Shown piece after piece: positions 20,200-32,827 of a stretch of DNA of 64,000 nucleotides. This DNA is from Laburnicola sp. R22_1. Lineage: Eukaryota; Ascomycota; Dothideomycetes; Pleosporales; Didymosphaeriaceae. The stretch covers positions 2,170,001 through 2,234,000 of the forward strand of contig JACONQ010000015.1 in the NCBI GenBank assembly GCA_014281115.1, written 5' to 3'. Numbering within the stretch: position 1 is the first letter of the stretch; each line of letters begins with the position of its first letter. A program made the position numbers and the translations under genes. The notes below the pieces were generated by a model, which was not told where the DNA came from, did no database searches, and saw nothing but the letters and a program-made list of their open reading frames with translations.

Positions 20200-23100
20200 A
20201 AGCTTAGAATCCCTAACTCTATTATTCTAGAGATACATAACTATATAATCCTTATATAACGCCAGATCTTTATATAGGGCATATAGGCTAGGTTTCCCAT
20301 TATTATCTCTATAATATGCTTTAATAGCTTTCTTGCAACCTAATATGTCTATATAGGGCTACTACTTAGGGTTAGCGTTCCACTTAGAGGAGTTTTTATA
20401 CTAGACTCTATATATAAGTAGCCCCTTATTGCCTATTAAAGAATTTTTACAGCGATAGTTAATTTTACTATTAACTATAGAGTTAATGTAGTAGTTCTAC
20501 AATCCTGCTAGTAGGGTAATAGGCGCGTTTATCGCGACTATACTCTTTTTATTAGGAAGCTAAATGGCCTTAGGGGCGTTATATAATAGCCAGGCGTAAA
20601 ACCATAGGTGTACGTTATAGTAACTTATAGGAAGCTCTAACTAGTATATATAGTCGCGAAAGACCTCTGCGATAGGAAATAGTTCTAAATTCTTAACATC
20701 TAGACCTTTGTTAGAATAGAGGGATAGAATATTACGCGTGTCTAAATAAACCATATCCCTAATAGCATATGCTAGTGCGGGTTGTTAACTCTTATTTGCG
20801 TAAAACTCTATTTTTAATTAGGCCTAGACTAGATTTTTATTTATAAAGCGCATAACATCTTTAATATAATAAACTATCTGCTAGGCATCTTTATATTATA
20901 ACTTCTTATAATAGTCTATTACTATAACTAGGGTAATAGGTTTAAAGCCCTATTATAGTAAGTAGCCCTTAGTTATAAGTAATAGCGTAACTTTAGTAGA
21001 CACGCTTTCTTTATAATTTGTGGCGAGTTGCGTAATAGGCAACTAGTTAACCTAGTTATTCTATATATAATTAATGTAACAATGCAAATACGCCTTTAGA
21101 ATGGCATTTATAATTTTTGTCTGCCTATTACCCTTTGGGTAAAAAGCTATTGTAAGCGCGGGTTGCGTACCTACCTGTCTATAGAGCTTCCTCTAAAAGT
21201 AGGACGTGAACTAGGCATCGTGGTTAGAGATAATAGTGTTGGAAAACCCCTCCTCGCGCTATACGTACTTAATAAAGGCTCTAATAATAACCTTAACGTC
21301 TAGTAATAGAAGCATAATATACTTATATTACTTAGATAGGCAGTTAACCACCACTATAATATAATAATAGGTAACTCCGTCGCGTATGCAATCTGGCAAC
21401 AGAGTAATAAAATTAATAGAGATATCTTTCTAGAAACGCTTTAGCACTAGTAGCGGGCGAAGAAGTCCTTATTTTTATTCCTTAAATAGCTTTAAGCGAT
21501 AGTAGGTAATATAATCGCGTGTATAATAAGTAACTATATCTGTTATACTAGACTAGTAATAGTGCTGGCTAACCTCATAGTACGTTCCTCTTTTCCCTGC
21601 GTATTCTGCCCCTAGGGGTTTATAATATGACTATACAATGTCTATACAAAGAATATTATTAAAGAGAATAAAAATCTGTTTCTAGAAAAACACCAAACTA
21701 TTAGTAATATTATAGTCTTATAATTCTACCTTAACGTTATGGTTATGTATTACCGCTACTAGGAGATATTATATACTCTATTGCTTTGCCGTAACAATCT
21801 ATTATAGGATAGAATTCTTAGCGATTGCCTATTTTAACTAGTCTGTTATACTAACGTGACTCTATATACAGGGATCCTTGCTTAGTAACTCTGCCTATCC
21901 TGGCGAAGTGGCCTTGCGACTCTCTAGAGGGCTATTGTCGACTATTCTGTCTTTAATAGATTCCTCCTCACTAAGATAGTATAACCTTGCAATGAGACTA
22001 ACTACTAACTCCTCTATTCTTACTAGCATTTATACGAGGTAAGCAGTATATAATACTTCTTTAGCGGGACACTCTATAAGTAGTATAACTATCTTTAAGA
22101 TAGGTTCGGATGTGACTACTAGTGGGGTAGATTTAATATAGTTAGGTGTAAGAATTGTTTACACTTAGTGTTAAAGACAATTGTCTAGTACGTTACGTGG
22201 CAAGTTACCCAGACGATAGGTAAGAGAATTAGGCTTTTTACTCTGCCTATCTGGCTAGTAAGTAATCTTAAAGTTAAACTTAGAGAGGAATTCCGCCTAG
22301 TAAGCCTAATAACAGTTTAACTATTTTGTAGTTATAAACCACTCTAGTGCTTTGTAGTCTAATATTATATTAATAAGCGACCTATTAGATAGCTCGGGTC
22401 GCTAGTCTTTAAAAGTCTTAATAATTATAAGAAGTTTCTTATTATAAATCGCGTAGTTACACTTCACTAGTATTATTTTTTATAGATATAAAGGCGATAG
22501 AATATAGAACGCTCTTATATATCTAAGATAAGACTGTAGTAATAATAAAGTCTAACGCGTCTATCTTAACCCACGTCTCTAGGTCTAGGTTAAAATGTGC
22601 CAGGATTGGGGCTATTATAAACGCGTTCTTAAGCTACTTAAATACTTTGACAGCGGGACCTTACAGGTTAAGAGGGAACTCCGCAGAAGCCTCTTTGCGG
22701 GTTAGGTCTATTAGCGCTCTTACTAAGCTTAAGTAGCCAATAATAAATTGCCTATAAAAGTTCGCAAATCCTAGAAATAACTGCACCTTACGCACGTTAG
22801 TGGAGAGCTGCCATTTAGTTATAATGCGGATCTTAGCGAGATCTATCTTAATACTATTAACAATAAGGATAAGTTTTAGGTATTTAACCTTCTTAACCGC
22901 GAACTCGCACTTATTAATATTAAGATATAGCCTAGCCTTTTTTAAGTGTTAATAGACTCTACGGATGTGGTTCTTATATTTGACTAATGTCTTACTAAAG
23001 ACTAGAACATTATTAATATATGCCAAACAAAATTCATCTAGGCATTTCTATAGCATCTTATTAATATAAGACTAGAAAGTCGCTAGTATGTTGCATAATC

Positions 23101-26100
23101 CAAAAGGCATAATAAGGTATTTAAATAACTTATACTATATTGCAAAGGCGGTTTTATATTTATCTCTATTCTTAATGCGCATTTTATAGAAGGCTGTAAT
23201 AATGTTAAGAATGCTAAACCACTATACCCCAAATAGTCAGAAGAGCGTCTTATAGATATTAAGTAGCGCGTTCTTGTTTTTTACTGTAGTGGCGTTTAGC
23301 TAATAGTAGTTAACACAGATACGTAGGCCTCTATTAGGCTTCTTAATAACTAGCACTAGAGCTATAAAATCTAAGGTGCTGTGTTGCACCTTACCTATAC
23401 TAAGCTTCTTATTAACGTACGCCTTTACCGCCAGAGCCTTCTTTTTGCTCATACTATATAGCCGGGCGGCGGAGTGCTTTGCCCTAGATTCTAAGTTGAT
23501 CTTATAGTCTACCCTAGGCCGATGAGGCGGGAGCTAGTCTTCTGGCACTATAAAAGCCTCTTACTTATCCTGAAGCCAGGTAGGTAGTAACTTTAGTATC
23601 TTCTCCTTTATCTTATTAGGTTAATTTATCTTCTAATAAAACTTATTAAAGTCTTCTTAAGTTAAAGCTACAAGATTAATACAAAACAGCTGCGTAAACA
23701 TAGTCTTAATATTAGCGGCGTTGTCTAACTCACTCTTATTATTAACCCTACTAAGCTTCTCAAGTAGCTATATATATTCGGAATATAGCCAGGTAGTATA
23801 GTGGTCGGCCTTAAGGGCTATAAGCGAAGCGGCGTACCTAAAGACAACTTTAATATCCATTCTGGCATATGTAGGGTACGGTGTTCTTAATTTAGGCAAC
23901 TGTTATTAATAACCCTTACTAGTAATAATAACTAGGAGCCCCTTTATATAGTTGTTACTTATGCAATAGGGCTTATTAAAGGTTATAGTCTTGTCTTTCT
24001 AATTAATATTCGAGTTGTGAGCACTTAACTATAATATGCTAAAGATAATATTGTATTCTAATATATTAATAATGTATGCTAACTTCTTAGAGAAGTGGTT
24101 TCTATAGTATATAGGTAACACTACCGTCTTTATAAGTACTTATTTTATAACGCTATTATTAAGATATAGGCGGATAGGCTTCTTAAGCGAGACTATATAG
24201 AGTTTGTAATAAGCGACGTAGTTTTTACTTATATATGTGTTTATTACGCCCAAATCTATAAGACTATTAATAGTAATTCTGCCTATCTAAAGCTAACACT
24301 TAAAGACAAATTATGCCCTATATATTAGTGGTGTGTTCTTATTAAGTAAGTTTGCGCGGAGTTTAATAACCTTCTAAGACTATAATAACTATTAAGTTAG
24401 CCGTAGCTCTAGCTCTTTAATCTTATATAAAAGTTTTGGTAATAACTCTTAAGGTTCCTACTAATGACTTTTAATAGGGACATCTAGTTTTCTAATAGGT
24501 CGGCTTTAGTTAACGCGGTAGAAGCTAGTAATAAAGGTTAGATGTTAATCGCAGTAAGGCCTGCGTTAACAAGGGCCTTAATTTTATTAACTAGTTGCTG
24601 CGGTTTACCCTTGCACAAAGCGTCCTTATCCTTATAATAGTGGCCTTTTTCGCCACATTTAATATAGCGTCCTTTGTCTATTAGTAACTTAACCTGAGTG
24701 TTAGTACAACTAGAAATGTTGCCACTAGTATTATTGCTTTTACCGCGATTGCCTCCCCCACTACAACTATCTTAATTATTATTATTATTGCCCTACTACT
24801 ACGCAGGGCCCTATAGCTTTAAGATTATGGCCTGATAACATATCTTTTCGATAAATAATAACCATAAGTCCGAGTTTAACTATTGCTTGTCGGCCTCTAA
24901 CTGCGATGGTTTTAAGAGTTAGATAGCAGTAATAATTTTCTACTAATTAGGAATGTTAACAGGTGCAATTGCAATTTTAAATTAGGATAGCCATCCTTTA
25001 AAGCTTTCGTAGTCTCTGATTTTTACCTAGTTGCCCTGCATAGCTGCGTACGCCTTACCCATAGGATTCGCTGCCATATAGCTACGGTCTAATATGTCAA
25101 AAATGTCTTTAGTAGACTAAAAGGCACTAGGCTTATCAAAGTCCATATAATGCTCCAAGCGTTAATACGCTACGTTAAGGGTGTAATTAATAATAAACTC
25201 CATCTTAACGTATTTAGTTATAAAGATATAGTTATATACGCTTAGGTATAAGTGTATAGAACTCTTCTATAGTTTATAATTCTTATAGTTATCTAAGCCT
25301 TTAAACTTGTTAGGCTTATAAAGACAATAGTTAGAAGTCTAACTAATGTCTATTAACGCGGACGTTGACTAGCTATTAGGCGTGTTAGTATGAGCGGCAC
25401 AGCTAGTGTTTATAGTAGGTATTATAGATTGTAGAGTGCCTACTTATAATGCGGCGTATGTCTAAGTATGGCGCTGTTAGATAATCTTAAGATCTTTAGC
25501 GTTTAGATCTTATTATACATATAGTGGTACGTTAGGTAGAGCAAATATTGCCGCCTTTAGCTAATTTTTTAGATCCACAACTTTCCGTTCTTATTTCTTT
25601 GCGCAGGCATAGTATAGTTCTTTAAGCTTCTTTAACTAGTTAATATAAGTGAGCGCCTTTATTACCTAGGTTTTACGCTGGGCTAAATAATAACACTTAA
25701 CCTATAGGTTGCGCTTTACTTCTAATAGGGAAAGTTATGCACATTTTGCCAACTCTATAGTGTAGTTACAGCAATCTTCTAACTTAGCCTTCCGCTAATA
25801 TTCTTAGTAAACCTTATCTTCTAACTTAGCGGCGCTATTAGCGTGCCCTACAAAATGGCTAAAAAGCAACTTTGGCTATTTGCGGGTAAACGTAGCTTTT
25901 TATAATAACTCGTTGTTGCAAATGTCTACTACTATCTTCTATTCTGGCTTAGTACCTTTAGTAGGTAAGCGAAAGACTTTAAAATAGAGTAGTAGTGTAT
26001 TAGTATTCTTATTATATTAAAGTCGCAGCTGCGTATTCCTAGTGGGCTGCTCTATAATATTAAAAATAGATTTTCTACTAAAACCGCGACGCCATTTACG

Positions 26101-26300
26101 CGACGGCCTATCTATTATTAGTTTGGGGTACTTTACTATGTCACTAATAGGGATTTCTATAGGCTAGCTATCTAAGGTAATATACTTGCTAGCGCCGCTT
26201 ACGCCACCTACACTAAGTATGTTTAAGTCCTCCTTATCTAGATCTTCTATAATGCGAGACGTAGGAGTCTATAGGGCAGTTCTAAACTATTAGGTCGCGC
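20200..26300 (-). pseudogene. gypsy gag-pol, RIP-degraded
   Basis: Boundaries approximate. Minus strand: a gag zinc knuckle (IKCGEKGHYYKD, first Cys lost) near 24,640-24,680; reverse transcriptase near 23,000-23,220 with LFKYLIMPFGLCNILATF, INKML, CLDEFCLAYINNVLVFSKT, where YINN (23009-23020) stands for the catalytic YLDD; RNase H and integrase then extend toward 20-22 kb. Stops throughout. Not functional. Confidence 0.82.
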
Positions 26301-26560
26301 TCTTGTTAGTTGGGATAGCGTGCCCACTTGTGCGCTACCCCCTAGGGATGTTTCTATAGTTTGCCATCTTATTAGTGGTACTAATAGTGTTGTAAGATTT
26401 AACTAATAGTTTAGGGTTGTTAAGCCTAGCCATACACTATTATAGGTGCGGTCCCTCTTACTATAAAAGCGTAATTTATATTATCGCGAGTTGTAAGTTA
26501 ATTAAAAGCCTATTATGGCTTACGCTCTATTATAAGCGTACTTTTATTAATCTAGTATAA

Positions 26561-26754
26561 TATAAGAAAGTAAGTAGGCTTAATTGTTAAATAGGTTAAA
26601 TTGCTATAATGAGGATACTAGGTGCCGCATACTACCTATATAGTAGTGGTCCTAAGGGCGCGTTAGTACTACCTAATTGGGACTAGCGCGCGGGGCTGAA
26701 TTAACGTCGGGCCGATCGGAGGTCCGATGGGCTAATAGGCGGCGATCCCTAACA
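26561..26754 (-). repeat. gypsy 5' LTR (194 bp)
   Basis: See the 3' LTR. Contains GGGACTAGCGCGCGGGG and GACTAGC blocks shared with 19469-19662. Followed on the right by the CTAG duplication. Confidence 0.9.
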
Positions 26755-26758
26755 CTAG

Positions 26759-27228
26759 TGTATACTAGTTTATTATCTTTTAGATCTAATATTTTATAAT
26801 TATAGTTATTATAACCTACTAGTATACCTATTTTAGGTTTAGGTTCTAGTTTAGTTAATTGTTTTTTAACTAAGTAGTAACTTAGTAAGCCCTAGATTTT
26901 AATATTATTATAGTTAGGTTTTCTTTATAAAGTTTTTATTTGGGCTTATACAATTTATATTACTATGTAGTGTAATATTATATATATATACTGCGTTTTT
27001 AACAGCGTATTACTAGTAACTAGTTAGCAAATTACTATAAAATAATAAGCTTTTAGCTATTTCTATTATAGTTCTCTTTATTCTTTTAAATAAACTATTT
27101 TGTTTAGGTGTATATAGAGAATTAAATTAGTAAATAATACTATTTTATTTATTAAATAGCGTAAAATTACTATTAGCAAATTCCGTACCATTATCTATTT
27201 TAATAATATTAATTTTTTAATTACTTTA
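26759..27228 (-). pseudogene. copia-3 fragment: Ty1/copia integrase core
   Basis: Minus-strand reading gives KIDNGTEFANSNF, FNSLYTPKQNSLFKRIKRTI, EIAKSLLFYSNLL, YAVKNAVYI and PKPKIGILVGYNNYNY, the SDNGGEF, YTPQQNGVAERxNRT and KIGYLVGY blocks of copia integrase. It continues beyond R1 at 49,318-49,715 (upstream part) and beyond the gypsy at 19,345-19,464 (downstream part). Confidence 0.82.
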
Positions 27229-27233
27229 GTTTT

Positions 27234-27521
27234 TATAATAGTACTTGCTAGCCTTCCTACTAAGCACGCCCTATTACCTTTCTTTTACACTCTATTTCCC
27301 CCTATTTGCACCTTTTACCTTCTTAAAAGCGCCTTTTCTAGTTAGTATTAGCGTGGTGGTTAGTGTGGACCTATACTCTTACACTACTCTTTATATAAGA
27401 AAGGGCTCCCTATATCCTTTTTTATTTACTATCTTAGAATAGTATTAATTTAACTAGCTCTTTTAACTATTCTAGCTATCTCTAATAGGTTAGCCCTATA
27501 AGGCTATGTATCGCCTTTATA
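27234..27521 (+). repeat. R1 left LTR
   Basis: Aligned over its length with 40786-41060 and 49027-49312. Holds a TATATAAG promoter-like box near 27,390. A 65-codon open frame in it (27245-27442) is non-coding chance. Confidence 0.75.
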
Positions 27522-27609
27522 TTATTCTACAACTAACCTTTTTATTTAGCTATAAATAGTAATATAATATCTACTCCTCTTTTAAGACGCTGCCTATAGA
27601 TAGTTAAGT

Positions 27610-28060
27610 TAGTAGAAGTTTTATCTTATTAGTTACTAGTTATGCTAGGTAGTTATTATACTACGCTAAGGTCTATAAGACTGCTATTATAACTCCTTTG
27701 CCTACTATAAGTAAGTAAGAGTATATTAGTTTATTAGTTACTAGTTATGCTAAGCAGTTATTATACTATACTAAGGTTTATTAAGAAAGGCTACTTCTAT
27801 ACTCTTCTATCTACTATAAGTTAGTAAGGGTGTATTAGTTTATTAGTTACTTTAGTGCTAAGCAGCTATTATACTACACTAAGGTCTATTAAGAAAGGCT
27901 ATTTCTAAGTCCCTCCTCTACTTATTATATAAGGGTACGAACTTTGTTAGTTACTAGAAAGGATTTTTAGCGCTAAGGAGTTTATATTTTACTACTTTAA
28001 GGTCTATTAAGAAAGGCTGCTTTTAAGTCCCTTCTCTACTTAACGTATAAGGGTAGGAAC
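27610..28060 (+). repeat. R1 internal ~105-bp tandem repeats (unit A)
   Basis: About four or five imperfect units, each carrying TAGTTACTAGTTATGCTA, CTAAGGTCTAT and CTACTATAAGT. The same array occurs in unit B at about 41,165-41,610. Confidence 0.75.
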
Positions 28061-28360
28061 TTTGTTAGTTACTTCTATAAGAGACTAGTTTAATAGGTTG
28101 CGCTACTATAGTCTATTAAAAAAGATTACTCTAAGTTATAATAGTAGTAGTACTACTTTATACTAGTAGAACTAAGACACTACTAAGGCCTATTTAGAGA
28201 GGCTAGAATTCTAAGTCTACTAGCTACTAGTTATAGCATAAGTAGTAGAAAGTTCTATTAGTTACCTCTATAAGACTTTATACTTTAGTTTATTAGGTTG
28301 TACCTAGATTTACTAAAAGAAATTCTCTTAATCTATTAAAAGGCTACTCTAAATATTAAT

Positions 28361-28709
28361 AAATAATAATAAATAATAATAAATAATAATAAATAATAAT
28401 AAATAATAATAAATAATAATAAATAATAATAAATAATAATAAATAATAATAAATAATAATAAATAATAATAAATAATAATAAATAATAATAAATAATAAT
28501 AAATAATAATAAATAATAATAAATAATAATAAATAATAATAAATAATAATAAATAATAATAAATAATAATAAATAATAATAAATAATAATAAATAATAAT
28601 AAATAATAATAAATAATAATAAATAATAATAAATAATAATAAATAATAATAAATAATAATAAATAATAATAAATAATAATAAATAATAATAAATAATAAT
28701 AAATAATAA
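28361..28709. repeat. (AAATAATAAT)n array, about 35 copies
   Basis: 34 perfect decamers plus a partial one. At the same place in R1 unit B (about 41,650-41,685) only one or two units exist, so the array expanded in unit A after the two units formed. It has no C or G. Confidence 0.97.
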
Positions 28710-30327
28710 CTACGTTACCTCTAAAGACTAATTTGCCTATAACACCTAACTAGCATTATACTATAAGGGCTAAAGACACTAAGTAAGAAGAATTAGAATT
28801 AAGCTCTAGAAGCGCTATAGCGCTATTTATAAAATTTTTATATAAGTAATACTTTTATCTTTTTTATAAGGCGCCTTATCTTACTTACTAAGCGTGCTAT
28901 TTTGCACTTATAAGATACCTAGACCTACTAAATCTAGGTACCATATTGCGCCTAACTATTAACCTTTTAAGTATTTCTTCTTATTTTTTTTTTTACTTTT
29001 TTTATAATAGACGCCTCTTATAAACCGCTTAGCTACTTAGAAAACCTAGATACTAGATTGCCCTAGCACTAACCTTACTAAGTAGCTCTATTTAGTTTAC
29101 CTTAATTTTTTACTACTTTACCTTACTAAGTAGCCTTATATACTCTACCCTAATTTTTTACTACTTTAGACCTTAGTTAAGCTTATATTTAAACTAGAGT
29201 AGCACTAGTTATAAAAACCTACTTTTTTTACCGCAACTACTCTAGCTCTTACCTATTACTTATTAAGTATTTAGCTAGATAACTAATTACTAGACTATTA
29301 ATATTACCTAGCTACCTTATAGTTTAGCTTATTAATAAATTATAGTTAAACGTCTCTATTATAACTTTACTTTTATCTTAAACTTACTAGTAGTTAGCCT
29401 TTAAATTTATTAACTCTATACTATTATTTTCTAAAGGTCCTAAAATTAATATATATTAGGCAACCCTAACTACTTTTTCTAATAATAAAGACTTTAAAGT
29501 AAAGCCTAAGGCTAATTACTTTAGCTAACTACTCCCTACTACCCTTTTATAGCTATTACTAGAATAGCTAGATAAGCTAAAAGACGCCTAACCTAGTAAG
29601 AACTATAGTAATTACACTAGAGAAGAGACGCTTAATAAGAATAATCTTTATAAACGTAGTATTACTTATTATAATAATAGCCTAGAAGATAATAACACTA
29701 CCTATTATAGTAGTAGATTAGAAGATAAAGAGCCTATCTATTATAATAACCTCTCTAATAATAATCCTAAATTTACTAACTCTTAACCCTAAGTTTAACT
29801 CCCTATAGAAAGAATACTTAGGCAATAAATCTAATAGTAAACTACCTAATAAAATCTCCTAAAAAGCTAATAATTAAGAGCCGCCTCCTAACTATTAGCC
29901 TTTACTCTAATATACTAGTTACTTAACTTATTCTACCCCTAGGGGCACCCTAAGCTACTAAAATAGGTAGCCTAGTTTACTACTAGTTAAGTAGCTTTCT
30001 AGCTAGCCTACTATATATAGGCACCTATTACTTTTAGTATTCTTACCCCTAGCTATCTCTTTTCTAGCTAGCTTACTACTTCTTTAGTAGCTTCCTAACT
30101 ATTATATATATAAGGCACCTTTTAGCACTTCTATTCTACTATGCTAGTAGCCCCTATAGCTTTATAAGCTGCCCTACTCTAATTAAAAACTATATAGTTA
30201 GGTTAATATTTTTTTTAAAATACTTTTCTATAGTACTAAAGAATCTTATATAATATAATTGCGCTAGCGCGTAATAAACTAACTAGAAAATCTTTAGCTA
30301 ACTATATTTTTATATAGTATTAGAGCT
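28710..30327 (+). other. R1 unit A internal region
   Basis: Aligns with 41,690-42,565 plus 47,734-48,746. Recurrent short AT-rich phrases (CTAACTTACTAAGTAGCC) and TA-rich decay. No protein family recognised in six frames. Confidence 0.6.
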
Positions 30328-31179
30328 TCTCTCCTAGGATTAATCCGTAATATTATATAATTCTAGACTAGCTGTTTAACTAACTACTGTGTTACGTAAT
30401 TAATAATTTCTTTAATAATATTTTTTACTATAATAATAATAATAATAAGTATAATAGTAACTAACCTAACTATTTTATTACTCTTCTATAGTAAATCTTT
30501 TCTTATAACTAGTAAGCTATATACTACCCCCTAGGACCTTACTACTACCTATCTTCTTTATACTTCTTCTACTACTACTTACTTCTATCTTTATTATGCT
30601 ACTACTCTTACTTCTTATTATTTTTATACGCTTATAAAATCTTAACTACTACTAAGAGCTTTTTCTACTATAGCTATGCGCGCGCACTCTAGTAATATAT
30701 AAGAAATACTCTCTTCTCCTTTAATAGTTATCTACTACTATATCTTAGTATATTCTCTAGCTTTACTAATAATATAATAGTAAAAGCTATTATTATTATA
30801 CAAATATTACTATATTATTACTTAGGCCTCTATATAAAAGAATAGTCTTGCACTTAAAGATCTAGAGTTGCGTAAAAATAGTATATAGCCTAAATAAATC
30901 ATTAGTTATATTCTCTAGAATAGTATAATTAATATAGTCCTCTAGTAGACCTACCTTAACTATATCTTATAGTAGGTAGGCTAGATAGCTAATATTGCCT
31001 AGCTAGTTGTCTATACTAGTTTTAAATTCTCTAGCAGCTATCTAACTATAGGTATTAGATAACTTAATTTTAGGATACTAGAAAGCTAGCTCGCTATATA
31101 TATTAAAAAGTTAGATTTAAAAGACTTAGTATTATACATATTAAAGGGAAAGAATTTTTAAATATTATAAATATTATAA

Positions 31180-32288
31180 GGTCGACTTACCAAACACCTT
31201 TTTTAACCTGTTTCTTTAGTTTAAAGTTAAAGTAGGTTAAGATAGAAGATTATTATATACTATGTATAGCACCTAATTCTAATTAAAGACTAACCTTAAA
31301 CACTACCTAATAACGCGATAATAGTTTAAACTTACTTGCACTCTATTTATACCTTATAAGCTTCTAACCTATATAAGGTTTACTTATACTATATATAGTA
31401 TACCTGGCTTATTATTACTACTATTATTAGTTATCTGCGCTTATATGCCGCTTACGCGGCATACTTGCTTAGATAAGCTAACTTAATAGTAATAATAGCT
31501 AGAAGGATCTTATAGATTTATGCGACACTCTTGCCACACTAAAGCTTATTAATAAAGACCTTATTGTCCTTCTTTTACGTTCCCTACTAGAGGATTCTAG
31601 TACTAATAAGAAGCAATTACGTTTACTAGAGTAGAAATATAGTACTATTATTCTTTGTAAACTAGACTAGCTGCTAGTCTAACTAGTATATAAGGATGGC
31701 CTTATAAATAGTTAAGTATATCTATTTCTTACGCTAATACGTATCTTATAGACAGAATAGAACTTTAGCGTGGCTATATTAGTAGTAGTAGCGCAAAACT
31801 ATAGCATGTACTCTTTAGTAATAGTAAGTACTTCTTTAGAAATAATATTAATGCCTAGATAGATAGTAGGGTATAAAGTAATAGTGGGGGCTTTGTCTAG
31901 AATAATCTTAATAATGTGGTAATAAAGCGATAAATATGTATCTAGTATATATTACCCTTATTCTACTTATAAGCATAGTAGTATATATCTATTAATATGT
32001 TGACTTATATTATTTATAATAATTAAAATAGTAGAAAAGATAGCTTATAGCGTGGCTGCGCCTAAGTTTTATTCCCTAAAGTTCTAAGTGGCCTCTTTGT
32101 AAAGATTTTGCTTATGGGAGCCTCGCGCTAAGACTGCGAAGCTTGCTTAGCAGTTTGAACGCGCTTTTTTTGTGCCTAAATACCTTTTTACACTCTTTTT
32201 AATTACTAAGCAGAGGGCTCTGCTTTTTTTATCATATTATTTAAGATAAAAGCCTTTGTCGTCCTACCCCTAGATAGAATTAACGCCA
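31180..32288 (+). mobile_element. beta-family element, full length (1109 bp)
   Basis: Perfect 14-bp duplication TATAAATATTATAA (31166-31179 and 32289-32302). Starts GGTCGACTTACCAAACACC, ends CCTACCCCTAGATAGAATTA...GCCATA. Aligns over its full length with 49725-50842. A plus-strand frame with an INKDLIVLLLRSLLED block is shared between the two copies but is interrupted by stops. Inserted in gamma. Confidence 0.87.
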
Positions 32289-32827
32289 TATAAATATTAT
32301 AAAAGTAGGTAGACTTATATAATATATATATAGTAAACTATAGTTATAACTCTACATAGCTCTACTATAGCTCTCTAATAGTTTACTAGTTAAGAAATAA
32401 TATATAACTTAGTTATACTAGATAGTAGACTATTTATTAACTATCTCTTCTAGGCAAGAGTTATAAACTATCTCTACTTATTTAGTTTTTAAGTGGCCCC
32501 ACTACGTTTAATTACTACGTTTTTTTATTACGTTACTAGCGCCTATATAATATGATATTATGTGCGAGCGCTAAGCCCTAGAACTAAAGTGCGTTAAAAT
32601 TTTGCTAATATTCTCCCCCTAGCTTTTAAGATAATAAACTTATAATAATAACACCCTAACTTACTTATCTGCCTACTATATTACTAGATAATAAATAATC
32701 TACTATACGCACGCTTTACTACTACTATAATATATAATAAATTACACGCGTGCTCTTTACTTCTAATACTAAATAGCACTCTACTATTCTTTACTAATAA
32801 TCTATTAACTTATTAATCTCTAGTATA

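Larger units (their letters stand above)
19469..26754 (-). mobile_element. Ty3/gypsy LTR retrotransposon
   Basis: 7286 bp with two 194-bp LTRs (19469-19662 and 26561-26754) and CTAG duplicated outside (19465-19468, 26755-26758). On the minus strand LTRs run TGTTAG...TTATA, a RIP form of ...CA. A polypurine tract (AGAGGGGGGGGTAA) abuts the left LTR on the minus strand, which sets the orientation. It lies inside the old copia-3 integrase gene. Confidence 0.92.

Noticed and set aside
27245..27442. 65-codon open frame with hydrophobic product as a small secreted or membrane protein (effector-like)
   Set aside because: It lies wholly in the R1 LTR; the two other LTR copies do not keep the frame.
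19801..28709. Regular repeat arrays as CRISPR
   Set aside because: Pure tandem decamers without spacers in a fungal genome.
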